Shown here piece by piece: positions 1 through 7,823 of a DNA stretch of 64,000 nucleotides. The stretch is from Planctomycetaceae bacterium (GTDB lineage: Bacteria > Planctomycetota > Planctomycetia > Pirellulales > Pirellulaceae). A program made the translations under genes and the position numbers. A model generated the notes under the pieces. That model worked only from the letters and a program-made list of their open reading frames with translations, searched no databases and had not been told where the DNA came from. Position 1 is the stretch's first letter, and the number at the start of each line of letters is the position of its first letter. The stretch covers positions 62,001 through 126,000 of the forward strand of contig RECD01000135.1 of assembly GCA_007694185.1 (NCBI GenBank), given 5' to 3'.

Positions 1-1968
1 CCAACTCAGGTCCTCGCCCGTCGCCTTGCGGCCGCCACTCTTCACGGTTTCGGCGTACTCGAGCAAGCGGTCGGTCGCGTCGGGACGGCGATCGAGCAAC
101 ACGTCTTCGACCTTTTCAAGCAATTCCGCCGGGACCTGCTCGTAAATTTCGAGTTGGCCGGCGTTGACGATCCCCATGTCCAGTCCGGCCTTGACCGCGT
201 GGTAGAGGAACGCGCTATGAATCGCTTCGCGGACCCGATCGTTCCCGCGAAAACTGAAGCTGATGTTGCTCACGCCGCCGCTGGTTCGCGCGCCGGGGCA
301 GACCTGCTTGATGCGGCGGACGGCGTTGATGAAATCGACGGCGTAGTGGTTGTGTTCCTCCATCCCGGTAGCGACGGTCAGGATATTGGGGTCGAAGATG
401 ATGTCTTGGGGCGGGAAGTGGACCTCGTCGACCAGCAGGTCGTAAGCCCGTTTGCAGATCCGCACCTTGTTCTCTTCGTCAGCCGCTTGGCCCTGTTCAT
501 CGAACGCCATCACGACCACAGCCGCCCCATAGCGCCGGACGAGTCGGGCGCGACGGAGAAATTCTGCCTCGCCGTCCTTGAGTGAAATCGAATTGACGAT
601 CGGCTTGCCCTGACAATTACGCAGCCCCGCCTCGATGACCTGCCAATTGCTGCTGTCGATCATCACCGGGACGGAGGCGGCGACGTCGTCGCCGGCGATC
701 AACCGCAGGAAGCGGGTCATCGCCTCCGCCCCGTCCAACAACGCGTCATCGAAGTTGATATCGATGATCGACGCCCCGTTTTCGACCTGTTGGCGAGCGA
801 CCTCGACCGCCTCCTCGAACCGGTCCTCGCGGATCAGCCGCGCGAACGCCCGACTGCCCGTCACGTTGGTCCGCTCGCCGATCATCGTGAAGGGGATTTC
901 GGGGCGCAGCACGATCGGCAACTGGCCCGACAAACGGGTGTAGATCGGGCCGTCCGGCTCCTGATGGGGGCGAACACGCCGAATCACTTCAGCCATCGCC
1001 CGAATGTGATCGGGGGTCGTGCCACAGCAACCGCCGACGATATTCAGCCAACCGTTGGTGGCGAAGTCGCCGATCATTTCGGCCATTTTGGGAGGCGTCA
1101 GATCGAACTGGCCCATTTCGTTCGGCAGGCCGGCGTTGGGATGACAACTGATCGGGAACCGGGATACTTTCGCCATTTCCTCCAAGTGGGGCCGCATGTA
1201 GCTCGGTCCCAAGGCACAATTCATCCCGATACTCAACAGCGGAAAATGCTCGACAGCAGCCAAAAAGGCTTCGATGCTCTGGCCGCTGACGAACGTCCTG
1301 CCCCCGCGATCAAAGGTCCCGCTGACCATCACCGGAACCCGTCGTCCGCCGGACTCGAAAAACTCTTGGATCGCAAACAGGCAAGACTTCAGGTTCAACG
1401 TGTCGATCGCGGTTTCGGGCAGCAGGATATCGACCCCCGCGTTGACCAAAGCTTCGACTTGGCGACGGTAGCTGGTCACCATTTCGGGAAAGTTCACCGC
1501 GCGATGCGCGGCGTCGTTGGGATCGACGCTGATCGCCATCTGGCGTGTCGTCGGCCCGATCGAACCGGCGACGAAACGGGGCTTATCCGGCGTCCGTTCC
1601 GTCCATTCGTCAGCCGCCTTGCGGGCGCAAGCGACGGCCGCCGCGTTGATCTCGTCGACCAGCTCGATCGGCAACTGAAACTCGCTGATCCCGACCGGTG
1701 AGGCGCCGAACGTGTTCGTTTCGACGATGTCGCTACCCGCTTCGAAATAGGCCCGATGAATGTCGGTAATCCGCTCGGGATGTGTCAAACACAAGATGTC
1801 AGGGAAATTGCCCAGGTCGGCCGTGTGATCGGCAAACCGTTCTCCGCGGACGGCACGCTCATCGAGCTTGAGTCGCTGGATCATCGTCCCCATCGCCCCA
1901 TCGAGAAGCAGAATCCGCTCGCGAATGAGTTCGGGTAGAATCGACGAAGCGGGTTGAATGCGGAGCAT
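1..1968 (-). CDS. metH: Methionine synthase, cobalamin-dependent (5' part, runs off left edge)
   Basis: Transfers a methyl group from methyltetrahydrofolate to homocysteine through cobalamin, in the cytoplasm. The 656 codons present cover the homocysteine-binding barrel and the pterin-binding barrel, and they stop around the start of the B12-binding module. The N-terminus carries LLDGAMGTMIQ (about residue 21), the start of the homocysteine domain. The zinc-binding GGCCGT lies near Cys314/Cys315, and MIGERTNVTGS near residue 362 opens the pterin domain. The start was set at the ATG at 1968, which gives the usual short lead before the first motif. The rest of the B12 and activation domains must lie to the left. 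No riboswitch consensus was recognised between this start and the divergent sulfatase. Confidence 0.96.
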   Translation of the reverse strand, partial: MLRIQPASSILPELIRERILLLDGAMGTMIQRLKLDERAVRGERFADHTADLGNFPDILCLTHPERITDIHRAYFEAGSDIVETNTFGASPVGISEFQLPIELVDEINAAAVACARKAADEWTERTPDKPRFVAGSIGPTTRQMAISVDPNDAAHRAVNFPEMVTSYRRQVEALVNAGVDILLPETAIDTLNLKSCLFAIQEFFESGGRRVPVMVSGTFDRGGRTFVSGQSIEAFLAAVEHFPLLSIGMNCALGPSYMRPHLEEMAKVSRFPISCHPNAGLPNEMGQFDLTPPKMAEMIGDFATNGWLNIVGGCCGTTPDHIRAMAEVIRRVRPHQEPDGPIYTRLSGQLPIVLRPEIPFTMIGERTNVTGSRAFARLIREDRFEEAVEVARQQVENGASIIDINFDDALLDGAEAMTRFLRLIAGDDVAASVPVMIDSSNWQVIEAGLRNCQGKPIVNSISLKDGEAEFLRRARLVRRYGAAVVVMAFDEQGQAADEENKVRICKRAYDLLVDEVHFPPQDIIFDPNILTVATGMEEHNHYAVDFINAVRRIKQVCPGARTSGGVSNISFSFRGNDRVREAIHSAFLYHAVKAGLDMGIVNAGQLEIYEQVPAELLEKVEDVLLDRRPDATDRLLEYAETVKSGGRKATGEDLSW

Positions 1969-2135
1969 CGAGTTAATCACGGGCGAGCTAGGAGCGGGTA
2001 AAAACCACTTCATTGTCGTCAGCGGATGCCGAATCGACAAGGCAATCGGCACGTTTCCCTTCAGCAACTCGGAACGGACCGCCAAAAACCGCCCCACGGC
2101 AACCGCAAACGCTTGACCACCTCCAGGATCCGCCC

Positions 2136-3221
2136 ATGAACCACTACGCGTTGTTGATTCTCGGATGCCTGGTCGGCCCCTCGATCGTGTGGCCCGGCCG
2201 ATCCCTCGGAAAAGAGGCCCTCGGAAAGGAGTCGCCACCGAACTTCGTCTTGGTGATGGCGGACAACCTCGGTTACGGCGACATCGGCCCCTTCGGATCG
2301 ACGAAGCACCGGACACCGAATCTCGATCGGATGGCGCGGGAAGGGATGCGGATGACGCATTTTTATGTCACGTCGGGGGTCTGCACGCCGAGCCGCTCCA
2401 GTTTGATGACGGGCTGCTACCCGCGCCGAGTCGGTCTGGAACAAAGCGATTCGGGCGGGCGGGTGTTGCAGCCGGTATCCGCGATCGGCCTCCATCCCCA
2501 AGAAGTGACGATCGCGAAGTTGCTCCGATCGGGCGGCTACGCGACCGCCTGCATTGGCAAATGGCATCTCGGGGACCAACCCCCCTTCCTGCCGACCCGC
2601 CACGGCTTCGACACGTACTGGGGAGTCCCCTATTCGGACGACATGACCCCGCGGCCGGGACGCGATTGGCCTGACCTGCCGCTGCTGCGGGACGAACGGG
2701 TGATCGAGGCGCCGGTCGATCGCGATTCGCTCACCCGGCGTGAAACGGAAGAGGCGATCCGCTTCATCGAGACCCACCGTGACCAGCCGTTCTTTCTTTA
2801 CATGCCGCAGGCGATGCCGGGCTCCACTCAGGCTCCGTTCGCCAGCCCAGCCTTTCGGGGACGCAGCCAAAACGGCCCTTGGGGTGACAGCGTGGAGGAG
2901 CTCGACTGGAGCATCGGTCAGGTTCTGGACACGTTGCGCCGCCTCGGTTTGGACGAACGGACGCTGGTGATCTGGATGAGCGACAACGGGGCGCCACGCC
3001 GAGTCCCTGAACAAGGCACCAACGCGCCGTTGGGGGGCTGGGGCTACACCACCGCCGAAGGCGGCCACGGCTGGCGATCATCGAGCTCGGTGCCGAACGA
3101 GCCGCCCGAACCGCAGCCGCTTACCAGGCCAAGAAATGCCGCAGCAGCTCGACCCCCGGTTCGGTCAGAAAACTTTCGGGATGGAACTGCCAGCCCTCGA
3201 GCTTGTGCCGTTTGTGCCTGA
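2136..3221 (+). pseudogene. Truncated sulfatase, probably decaying
   Basis: Family: type I sulfatases, which hydrolyse sulfate esters using a formylglycine made from Cys in C-x-P-S-R. The ORF has an N-terminal hydrophobic stretch (signal-like), the activation motif VCTPSRSSLMTG (Cys83), GKWHLGD (about 141) and MSDNGAP (about 281). Homology stops abruptly after TTAEGG (residue 310, near base 3065). The remaining 51 codons are unrelated and run about 100 bp into the 3' end of the convergent amidotransferase gene. The C-terminal subdomain of a normal 450-500 residue sulfatase is therefore missing. Two active-site positions are also altered: the usual Asp-Asp metal pair reads Asp43-Asn44, and the usual PHAMP reads PQAMP. 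A pseudogene is the best reading, although the frame itself is open. Confidence 0.75.
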
Positions 3222-3699
3222 CCCCCATGATCTGCCGGCTCGGCCCGACGTCGCTCCAAGCACTCACCGTCAGGCACTCGGGCAGTGTCGGGGGATCGAT
3301 CACCAGGCTGTGGTAGCGGGTCGCGACGAAGGGAGAACCGATTCCGGTGAACAGCCCTAGGCCGTCGTGAAAAATGGCGTCGGTCTTGCCGTGCATCAAG
3401 AGCGGGGCCCGCACGACGGTGCCGCCGAGCGCCTGCCCGATCGACTGGTGCCCCAAGCAGACGCCCAGCAGCGGCACCTTGCCCAAAAAATGGTGCACAC
3501 AGGCGACGCTGATACCGGCCTCATTGGGCGTGCAGGGGCCGGGAGAAATCAGCAACCGGCTGACGCCGAGCGACTCGATTTCCCCGGGGGTGATTTCGTC
3601 GTTGCGAAACACCCGCAAATCGATTTCGGGATCGATCTCGCCCAGCCGCTGGACCAGGTTGTAGGTGAACGAGTCGTAGTTATCGATGACGACGATCAT
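3121..3699 (-). CDS. pabA: Anthranilate/aminodeoxychorismate synthase component II (glutamine amidotransferase)
   Basis: Glutaminase subunit that feeds ammonia to chorismate for tryptophan or folate (p-aminobenzoate) synthesis. The 192-residue length is normal for the family. The first residues, MIVVIDNYDSFTYNL, are typical, the nucleophile sits in GVCLGHQSIGQ (Cys81), and the His/Glu pair lies in QFHPES (about 173/175). The start is the ATG at 3699; a longer reading frame upstream looks non-coding. No synthase component I is nearby, so TrpG and PabA roles cannot be separated, and many bacteria use one protein for both. Its 3' end is overlapped by the reading frame of the broken sulfatase, but the amidotransferase itself looks complete. 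Confidence 0.92.
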   Translation of the reverse strand: MIVVIDNYDSFTYNLVQRLGEIDPEIDLRVFRNDEITPGEIESLGVSRLLISPGPCTPNEAGISVACVHHFLGKVPLLGVCLGHQSIGQALGGTVVRAPLLMHGKTDAIFHDGLGLFTGIGSPFVATRYHSLVIDPPTLPECLTVSAWSDVGPSRQIMGVRHKRHKLEGWQFHPESFLTEPGVELLRHFLAW

Positions 3700-4112
3700 G
3701 GCCTGCTTTGCGGACCCCGCGGCGATCGAGGAATGGGTGGGTGCCGACGGGCGACCGGGTGTCGCGACAAAATCCGCCCCCTTGCCGCTTGCAGGATATT
3801 CCCGGCCGGCAGATCCGTAAACGCGCTGTGTCAAGCAGGACGACGCGGTCTATACTTAGCGAGGCTAGCAAACGGGCCGATCGCCCAACCGCGGGGCGAC
3901 TCGGGCGGGATAGCGTGACTTCGGGCGGCACCCGTGACCTGTCGCCCGCAGTTCCGATCTTGATTCGCAACCGTCCGACCGACAATAACTTTAATACCGC
4001 TCGATCACACCGCCCGCCTTTCGCGGCGGTTCGCTCGGTTTCCAGCGGGCTGATGCGGCAACGTATCGCCCGTCCGACACGCAATCCATCCTGCTTCGAC
4101 GAGATTCGCCCC

Positions 4113-4688
4113 GTGCTTTCGGTCCGTCCCAAAATCGCCGAACTGGCCTTTCGCGTGTTCGCACGCTCGGTGCATCCCGAACTCTACGTCGTCCATCAGC
4201 AGCGAACGGTTCAACGCAACCTGTACGACGCGAAGATCGAGATCACGAATTGCGGCCATGTGATCACTTGGCGGGCCGCCGGGGTCACGCTCTGCGAGGT
4301 CGCAACCGGGGTCTGCCAACCGCTACCGTCCGACCGTTGCCTCGTGTCGCTGCCGCTCAAAGGGAGTCGCACGGAAAAGACACAGTGCCAGCAGGGGATC
4401 GTCTATCGAACCCACTTCCACCTGGATACCGTAGCTCCTGAGATGTTCTGGATGGTGAACCAGCAACTGACCGGCGATTCGACACGCGGTTTGCTGCATC
4501 GGTTCGAAAGCAGCGGACGGCTTGCGTTCGGCGCGATCAGCTACGTACACATCGACACCCGCGCCGCCAGCATGCTGATTCAAGCGATTCACACTTTTCC
4601 CGACGATTACGCGATCCTCAAGATCGAATCGCTGTTCTCATTGCCCGCCGCCGCGACCAAGTCGGGTGGGCCGAAAGGTCTCGCTTGA
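4113..4688 (+). CDS. Conserved hypothetical protein
   Basis: About 191 residues, starting most plausibly at the GTG at 4113. The frame is open back to 3708, but the upstream part is Arg/Pro-rich and looks like non-coding translation. The protein is a compact soluble alpha/beta sequence without signal peptide or membrane segment. It contains an unusual share of His and Cys in the middle (for example GHVITW and YRTHFHLDT). It lies 21 bp before a histidine phosphatase gene on the same strand and may be co-transcribed with it. I did not recognise the family with confidence; a resemblance to the DUF2617 type is possible but unproven. Confidence 0.7.
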   Translation: MLSVRPKIAELAFRVFARSVHPELYVVHQQRTVQRNLYDAKIEITNCGHVITWRAAGVTLCEVATGVCQPLPSDRCLVSLPLKGSRTEKTQCQQGIVYRTHFHLDTVAPEMFWMVNQQLTGDSTRGLLHRFESSGRLAFGAISYVHIDTRAASMLIQAIHTFPDDYAILKIESLFSLPAAATKSGGPKGLA

Positions 4689-4709
4689 TCCACCGGCATT
4701 GAGCCCCTG

Positions 4710-5381
4710 ATGCAGCTTTATTTGATTCGGCACGCGGAAAGCGAGAACAACGCTCGGTTGCCCTACCAGCGGGTAGAGGACCCCTCGATCACCGCGGTCG
4801 GCCGATTGCAGGCCGACAGCTTGAGCCGCTGGCTGAACACCCTGCCGATCGACGTGCTCGTCACGTCGCCCTTCCGCCGGGCCCTGCAGACCAGCCGGCA
4901 AATACTCGTTGACGGCAGGTCGCTCCAGTCGATGGTCTGGCACGACGTTTTCGAGTGTGGCGGCTGTTTCGCTGGCCATGGCCAAACCGAGATCCGGCCG
5001 CGGCCCGGTTTAGGCCGCTCGCTGATCCAGCAGGAACTGCCGACCGCCCAGGTCGACGACACGATCGGTGAAGCGGGATGGTATGTGGGACGCGTCAAAG
5101 AGACCGATGAGGAGACGCGCGTTCGGGCCGCAGCGGTGACCCGGCGTTTCGCCGAAACCTTTGGCGATTCGAACGTCAGCGTCGTTGCCGTGTTGCACGC
5201 CGACTTCATCCGCACCATGCTGTCACACATGCTTCACGGCGTCGCCGACGCGCACCGATTCGGACCGCTGCGGAACACCGGGATCACGAAAGTCGATCTG
5301 ACAGACGGCGGCTGGCGGCTCGATTGGCTCAACAGTGTCTCGCACCTGCCTCCCAAACTGATCACCGGCGTCGAGTGGTGA
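4710..5381 (+). CDS. Histidine phosphatase (phosphoglycerate mutase-like)
   Basis: A 223-residue branch-1 histidine phosphatase, cytoplasmic because no signal is seen. The catalytic phosphohistidine motif is LIRHAESENN at residues 5-14. The second family landmark, TSPFRRALQTS, is near residue 52, and the late His lies in VAVLHADFIRTML (about 162). This superfamily includes phosphoglycerate mutases, cobalamin phosphatases and small-molecule phosphatases, and the sequence alone does not fix the substrate. It follows the hypothetical gene ending at 4688 by 21 bp, so the two probably form a short operon. Confidence 0.88.
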   Translation: MQLYLIRHAESENNARLPYQRVEDPSITAVGRLQADSLSRWLNTLPIDVLVTSPFRRALQTSRQILVDGRSLQSMVWHDVFECGGCFAGHGQTEIRPRPGLGRSLIQQELPTAQVDDTIGEAGWYVGRVKETDEETRVRAAAVTRRFAETFGDSNVSVVAVLHADFIRTMLSHMLHGVADAHRFGPLRNTGITKVDLTDGGWRLDWLNSVSHLPPKLITGVEW

Positions 5382-5453
5382 ACCCGGCGATTTGGCAGCG
5401 GTTCTTAGTAGCCAGCCTCGCGACTCCCAATCCCCCCTCCTGAGCGGTCCTTC

Positions 5454-5891
5454 ATGCTTGCCGTCGACATCGCGTCCCGATTCATTCACGTGCTGACGGC
5501 GATCACACTCGTCGGCGGCAGCCTCTTCACCCTCCTGGTGCTCCTACCCGCAAGCACACGGCTGGAAGACCAAGCTCGCGGCGACCTGATGGTCGGCATC
5601 CGCGACCGCTGGCGACGGGTGGTGCATGGCGGCATCGCCTTGTTCCTGCTCAGCGGCTTTTACAATTACTTCCGTGCCATGCCGCTCCATCGCGGCGACG
5701 GGCTCTACCACGGGTTGCTGGGGACCAAGATGTTGCTGGCCTTGGCGGTTTTCGCGCTCGCCTCGTTGCTGGTCGGGCGAAGCCGACTGGCGACAAAAAT
5801 GGCGGCACAGCGGGAACGCTGGTTGGGAGTGATGGTGTTGCTCGCGATCGCGATCGTCGCCATTTCCGCGGTGGTCAAAGTCCGCGGCTGA
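5454..5891 (+). CDS. Small integral membrane protein
   Basis: 145 residues with about four hydrophobic segments (approximately 8-28, 53-70, 85-108 and 122-142). An amphipathic stretch between the first two carries RDRWRRVVHGG. The arrangement, including FIHVLTAITLVGGSLF at the N-terminus, resembles small CopD/DUF2269-type membrane proteins, which place a conserved His in the first helix. No metal-binding or catalytic role can be claimed. It sits 72 bp after the histidine phosphatase on the same strand and converges on the cysteine desulfurase. Confidence 0.8.
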   Translation: MLAVDIASRFIHVLTAITLVGGSLFTLLVLLPASTRLEDQARGDLMVGIRDRWRRVVHGGIALFLLSGFYNYFRAMPLHRGDGLYHGLLGTKMLLALAVFALASLLVGRSRLATKMAAQRERWLGVMVLLAIAIVAISAVVKVRG

Positions 5892-5907
5892 TTCGGACAA
5901 GCCGCGG
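5882..5907. other. Stem-loop between convergent genes
   Basis: A 7-bp perfect stem (CCGCGGC paired with GCCGCGG, 12-base loop) overlaps the stop codon of the small membrane protein gene. It lies between that gene and the convergent cysteine desulfurase. There is no U-tract on either side, so a factor-independent terminator is not supported. It may slow transcription or protect the 3' end of the mRNA. Confidence 0.35.
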
Positions 5908-5953
5908 CCGAATTCGACCGAACAGGTCCGAGGCCACGCGGATATTTTCGCCC

Positions 5954-7129
5954 TCAAGCGGTGGCCTGACCTGTCAGTCGACCGTAAGCGGCCCGCAGCA
6001 TCCCCACCGCCGAATCGATCTCGTCGGCCGTCGTACCTCGCCCCAAGCCGAACCGCAGGCTCCGCCGTGCGCGACTCTCGCTCAAGCCGATCGCGGTCAA
6101 AACGTGGCTAGGTCGCGGATCGACGCTGCTGCAAGCCGCCCCACTGCTGATCGCTAATTCCGGGGCGGCTGCCATCAGGGTCTCGCCTTCGACGTCGAGC
6201 GGCGAAACGTTCAGGTTGTCCACCAAACGAAGCCCCGGATCCAGCGTCGGCCCGTTCAGTTCGATGCCGGGAAAGGACTCCCCCATCCGCCGCCACAGCT
6301 CATCGCGCAGCGTGCGCAATCGCTCGGACATGGCCGGTAGATCGTCGGTGCAGATTTGCAGGGCGGTCGCCATCCCGATCAACCCGGGAGAATTAACGGT
6401 CCCACCGCGGAGCCCTCGTTGCTGGCCGCCACCCCGAAACAGTGGTCGCAGCCGAACCCGTCGGGCGCCACCGCCGACGTGGAGAAAACCGACCCCTTTG
6501 GGACCATAGAACTTGTGCGCCGATCCGCTCAACAGATCGACCTCGGCCGCCAGGCAGTCGACCGGGACACGCCCCAACGCCTGAGTCGCATCGGTATGGA
6601 ACAAGGCGCCGGCCGCGTGGGCGATTTCTGCCAGTTCACGAATCGGCTGGAGGGTACCGATTTCGTTGTTGGCCCACATGATCGAAACCAACGCGGTGTG
6701 GTCATCAATCGCGTCCCGCAGGGCGTCGAGGTCGACTTGGCCGCAAGCCGGGTCGCCCTGCTGGCGGACCGGCAAGACCGTCACGCGAAAGCCTTGTTCC
6801 GCTAGCCCGATCACCGGTTCGAGGACGGCGGGGTGCTCGGTCGCCACGGTGATGACATGTCGGCGCCGCTGACGGGGATGAGACAACACCCCCCAAATCG
6901 CCAAATTGTTGCTCTCGGTGGCGCCGCTGGTGATCACGATCGAATCGGGACGCCCCCCGATCCGAGTCGCGATCGATTCGATCGCGTCGTCACAGGCCTG
7001 GGCTGCACGACGACCGACGGCATGCGTGTGGCTGTGCGGATTCCCGAAATCCGTGGTCATCCAGGGCAACATCGCCGCAACGACGTGTGGGTCGACCGGC
7101 GTGCTCGCGTGATGATCCAGATAAATCAT
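5954..7129 (-). CDS. nifS: Cysteine desulfurase (NifS/IscS class)
   Basis: PLP enzyme that removes sulfur from cysteine and passes a persulfide to Fe-S cluster or thio-cofactor assembly. The 391-residue length is normal. Visible landmarks are YLDHHASTP at the N-terminus, EHPAV (His99, PLP stacking), HTDATQ (Asp180), the PLP lysine in SGSAHKFYGPKG (Lys206), and the catalytic Cys333 in SSGAACSS followed by SHVL, the class I layout. No IscU or SufE gene is adjacent. The gene lies 22 bp downstream of the Nudix-like gene on the same strand, so the two probably share a transcript. Confidence 0.94.
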   Translation of the reverse strand: MIYLDHHASTPVDPHVVAAMLPWMTTDFGNPHSHTHAVGRRAAQACDDAIESIATRIGGRPDSIVITSGATESNNLAIWGVLSHPRQRRRHVITVATEHPAVLEPVIGLAEQGFRVTVLPVRQQGDPACGQVDLDALRDAIDDHTALVSIMWANNEIGTLQPIRELAEIAHAAGALFHTDATQALGRVPVDCLAAEVDLLSGSAHKFYGPKGVGFLHVGGGARRVRLRPLFRGGGQQRGLRGGTVNSPGLIGMATALQICTDDLPAMSERLRTLRDELWRRMGESFPGIELNGPTLDPGLRLVDNLNVSPLDVEGETLMAAAPELAISSGAACSSVDPRPSHVLTAIGLSESRARRSLRFGLGRGTTADEIDSAVGMLRAAYGRLTGQATA

Positions 7130-7151
7130 GCCGCGAGCCCCGCCACAAGCT

Positions 7152-7757
7152 TCAGTAGAGAGAATCGAGGCACAACTGGCTCCAGATTTCCAACGAATCC
7201 CGCTCGGCCTTCAGTTCGGCAATCGACAGGAATGCCGGTTCCGCGATGTCCTCTTCGTTCGGTCGCACGTCCGGTCGAGAGAGCTCGAGGCGGTGGACGA
7301 TCCCCAAATGCACCCTGCCGACCTCCGTCGTCGGGTCATAGATCAAGCCGATGCGGTGCTCGGCAAAATCGGTCTCGATCCGCACCTCTTCGTTAAGTTC
7401 CCTCCGCATCCCCGTCAGATAAAGATCGCCGCCGCCGGCCGCGTCCTCCTGGCTGATGTGACCGCCGATGCCGATGGAACGCTTCGCGTGCAGCCGTCGT
7501 TCGCCTTGCCCGGCGCCGCGGGTGTACGTGAATAACCGAACCTCACCCCGCTCGTCCACGTGCTGCAGGATCACGTAGGGGATCAGTTGCTTGAACGAAG
7601 GGTCGGATTCCATCTCGCCACGGGGGCGAAAAACGAGCTGGCCACTGGCCAAGATCGGCCCGAGGAATCGATCGATGTCGCGACAGAAGCCGGACAACTC
7701 CCCGATCGACAACAGCAGAGATTCGGGCACAACCAGGATCTGTTCGTCAGACGGCAT
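7152..7757 (-). CDS. Nudix-fold protein with an expanded Nudix box
   Basis: 201 residues. The Nudix consensus is recognisable but stretched: GGHISQE supplies the G-x5-E part and MRRELNEEV the R-E-x2-E-E part, with about seven extra residues (AAGGGDL region) between them. The core is followed by IGLIYDPTTEVGRVHLGIVH, as in predicted phosphoesterase-like Nudix proteins of this kind. The likely reaction is hydrolysis of a nucleoside diphosphate linked to another group; the substrate is unknown. The gene sits between a sigma-54 regulator and a cysteine desulfurase, all on the minus strand with short gaps. Confidence 0.75.
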   Translation of the reverse strand: MPSDEQILVVPESLLLSIGELSGFCRDIDRFLGPILASGQLVFRPRGEMESDPSFKQLIPYVILQHVDERGEVRLFTYTRGAGQGERRLHAKRSIGIGGHISQEDAAGGGDLYLTGMRRELNEEVRIETDFAEHRIGLIYDPTTEVGRVHLGIVHRLELSRPDVRPNEEDIAEPAFLSIAELKAERDSLEIWSQLCLDSLY

Positions 7758-7823
7758 CGGGAGCGTTTCCAGGTAGCGAGGGCAAGCAAGTGGCGGAGTT
7801 GTGGGCGAGATACCCGGTGGCGG

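Noticed and set aside
2061-3068. Long minus-strand frame opposite the sulfatase
   Set aside because: It mirrors the sulfatase coding sequence, has no recognisable motif and is Arg/His-rich, as expected for the antisense of a GC-rich gene.
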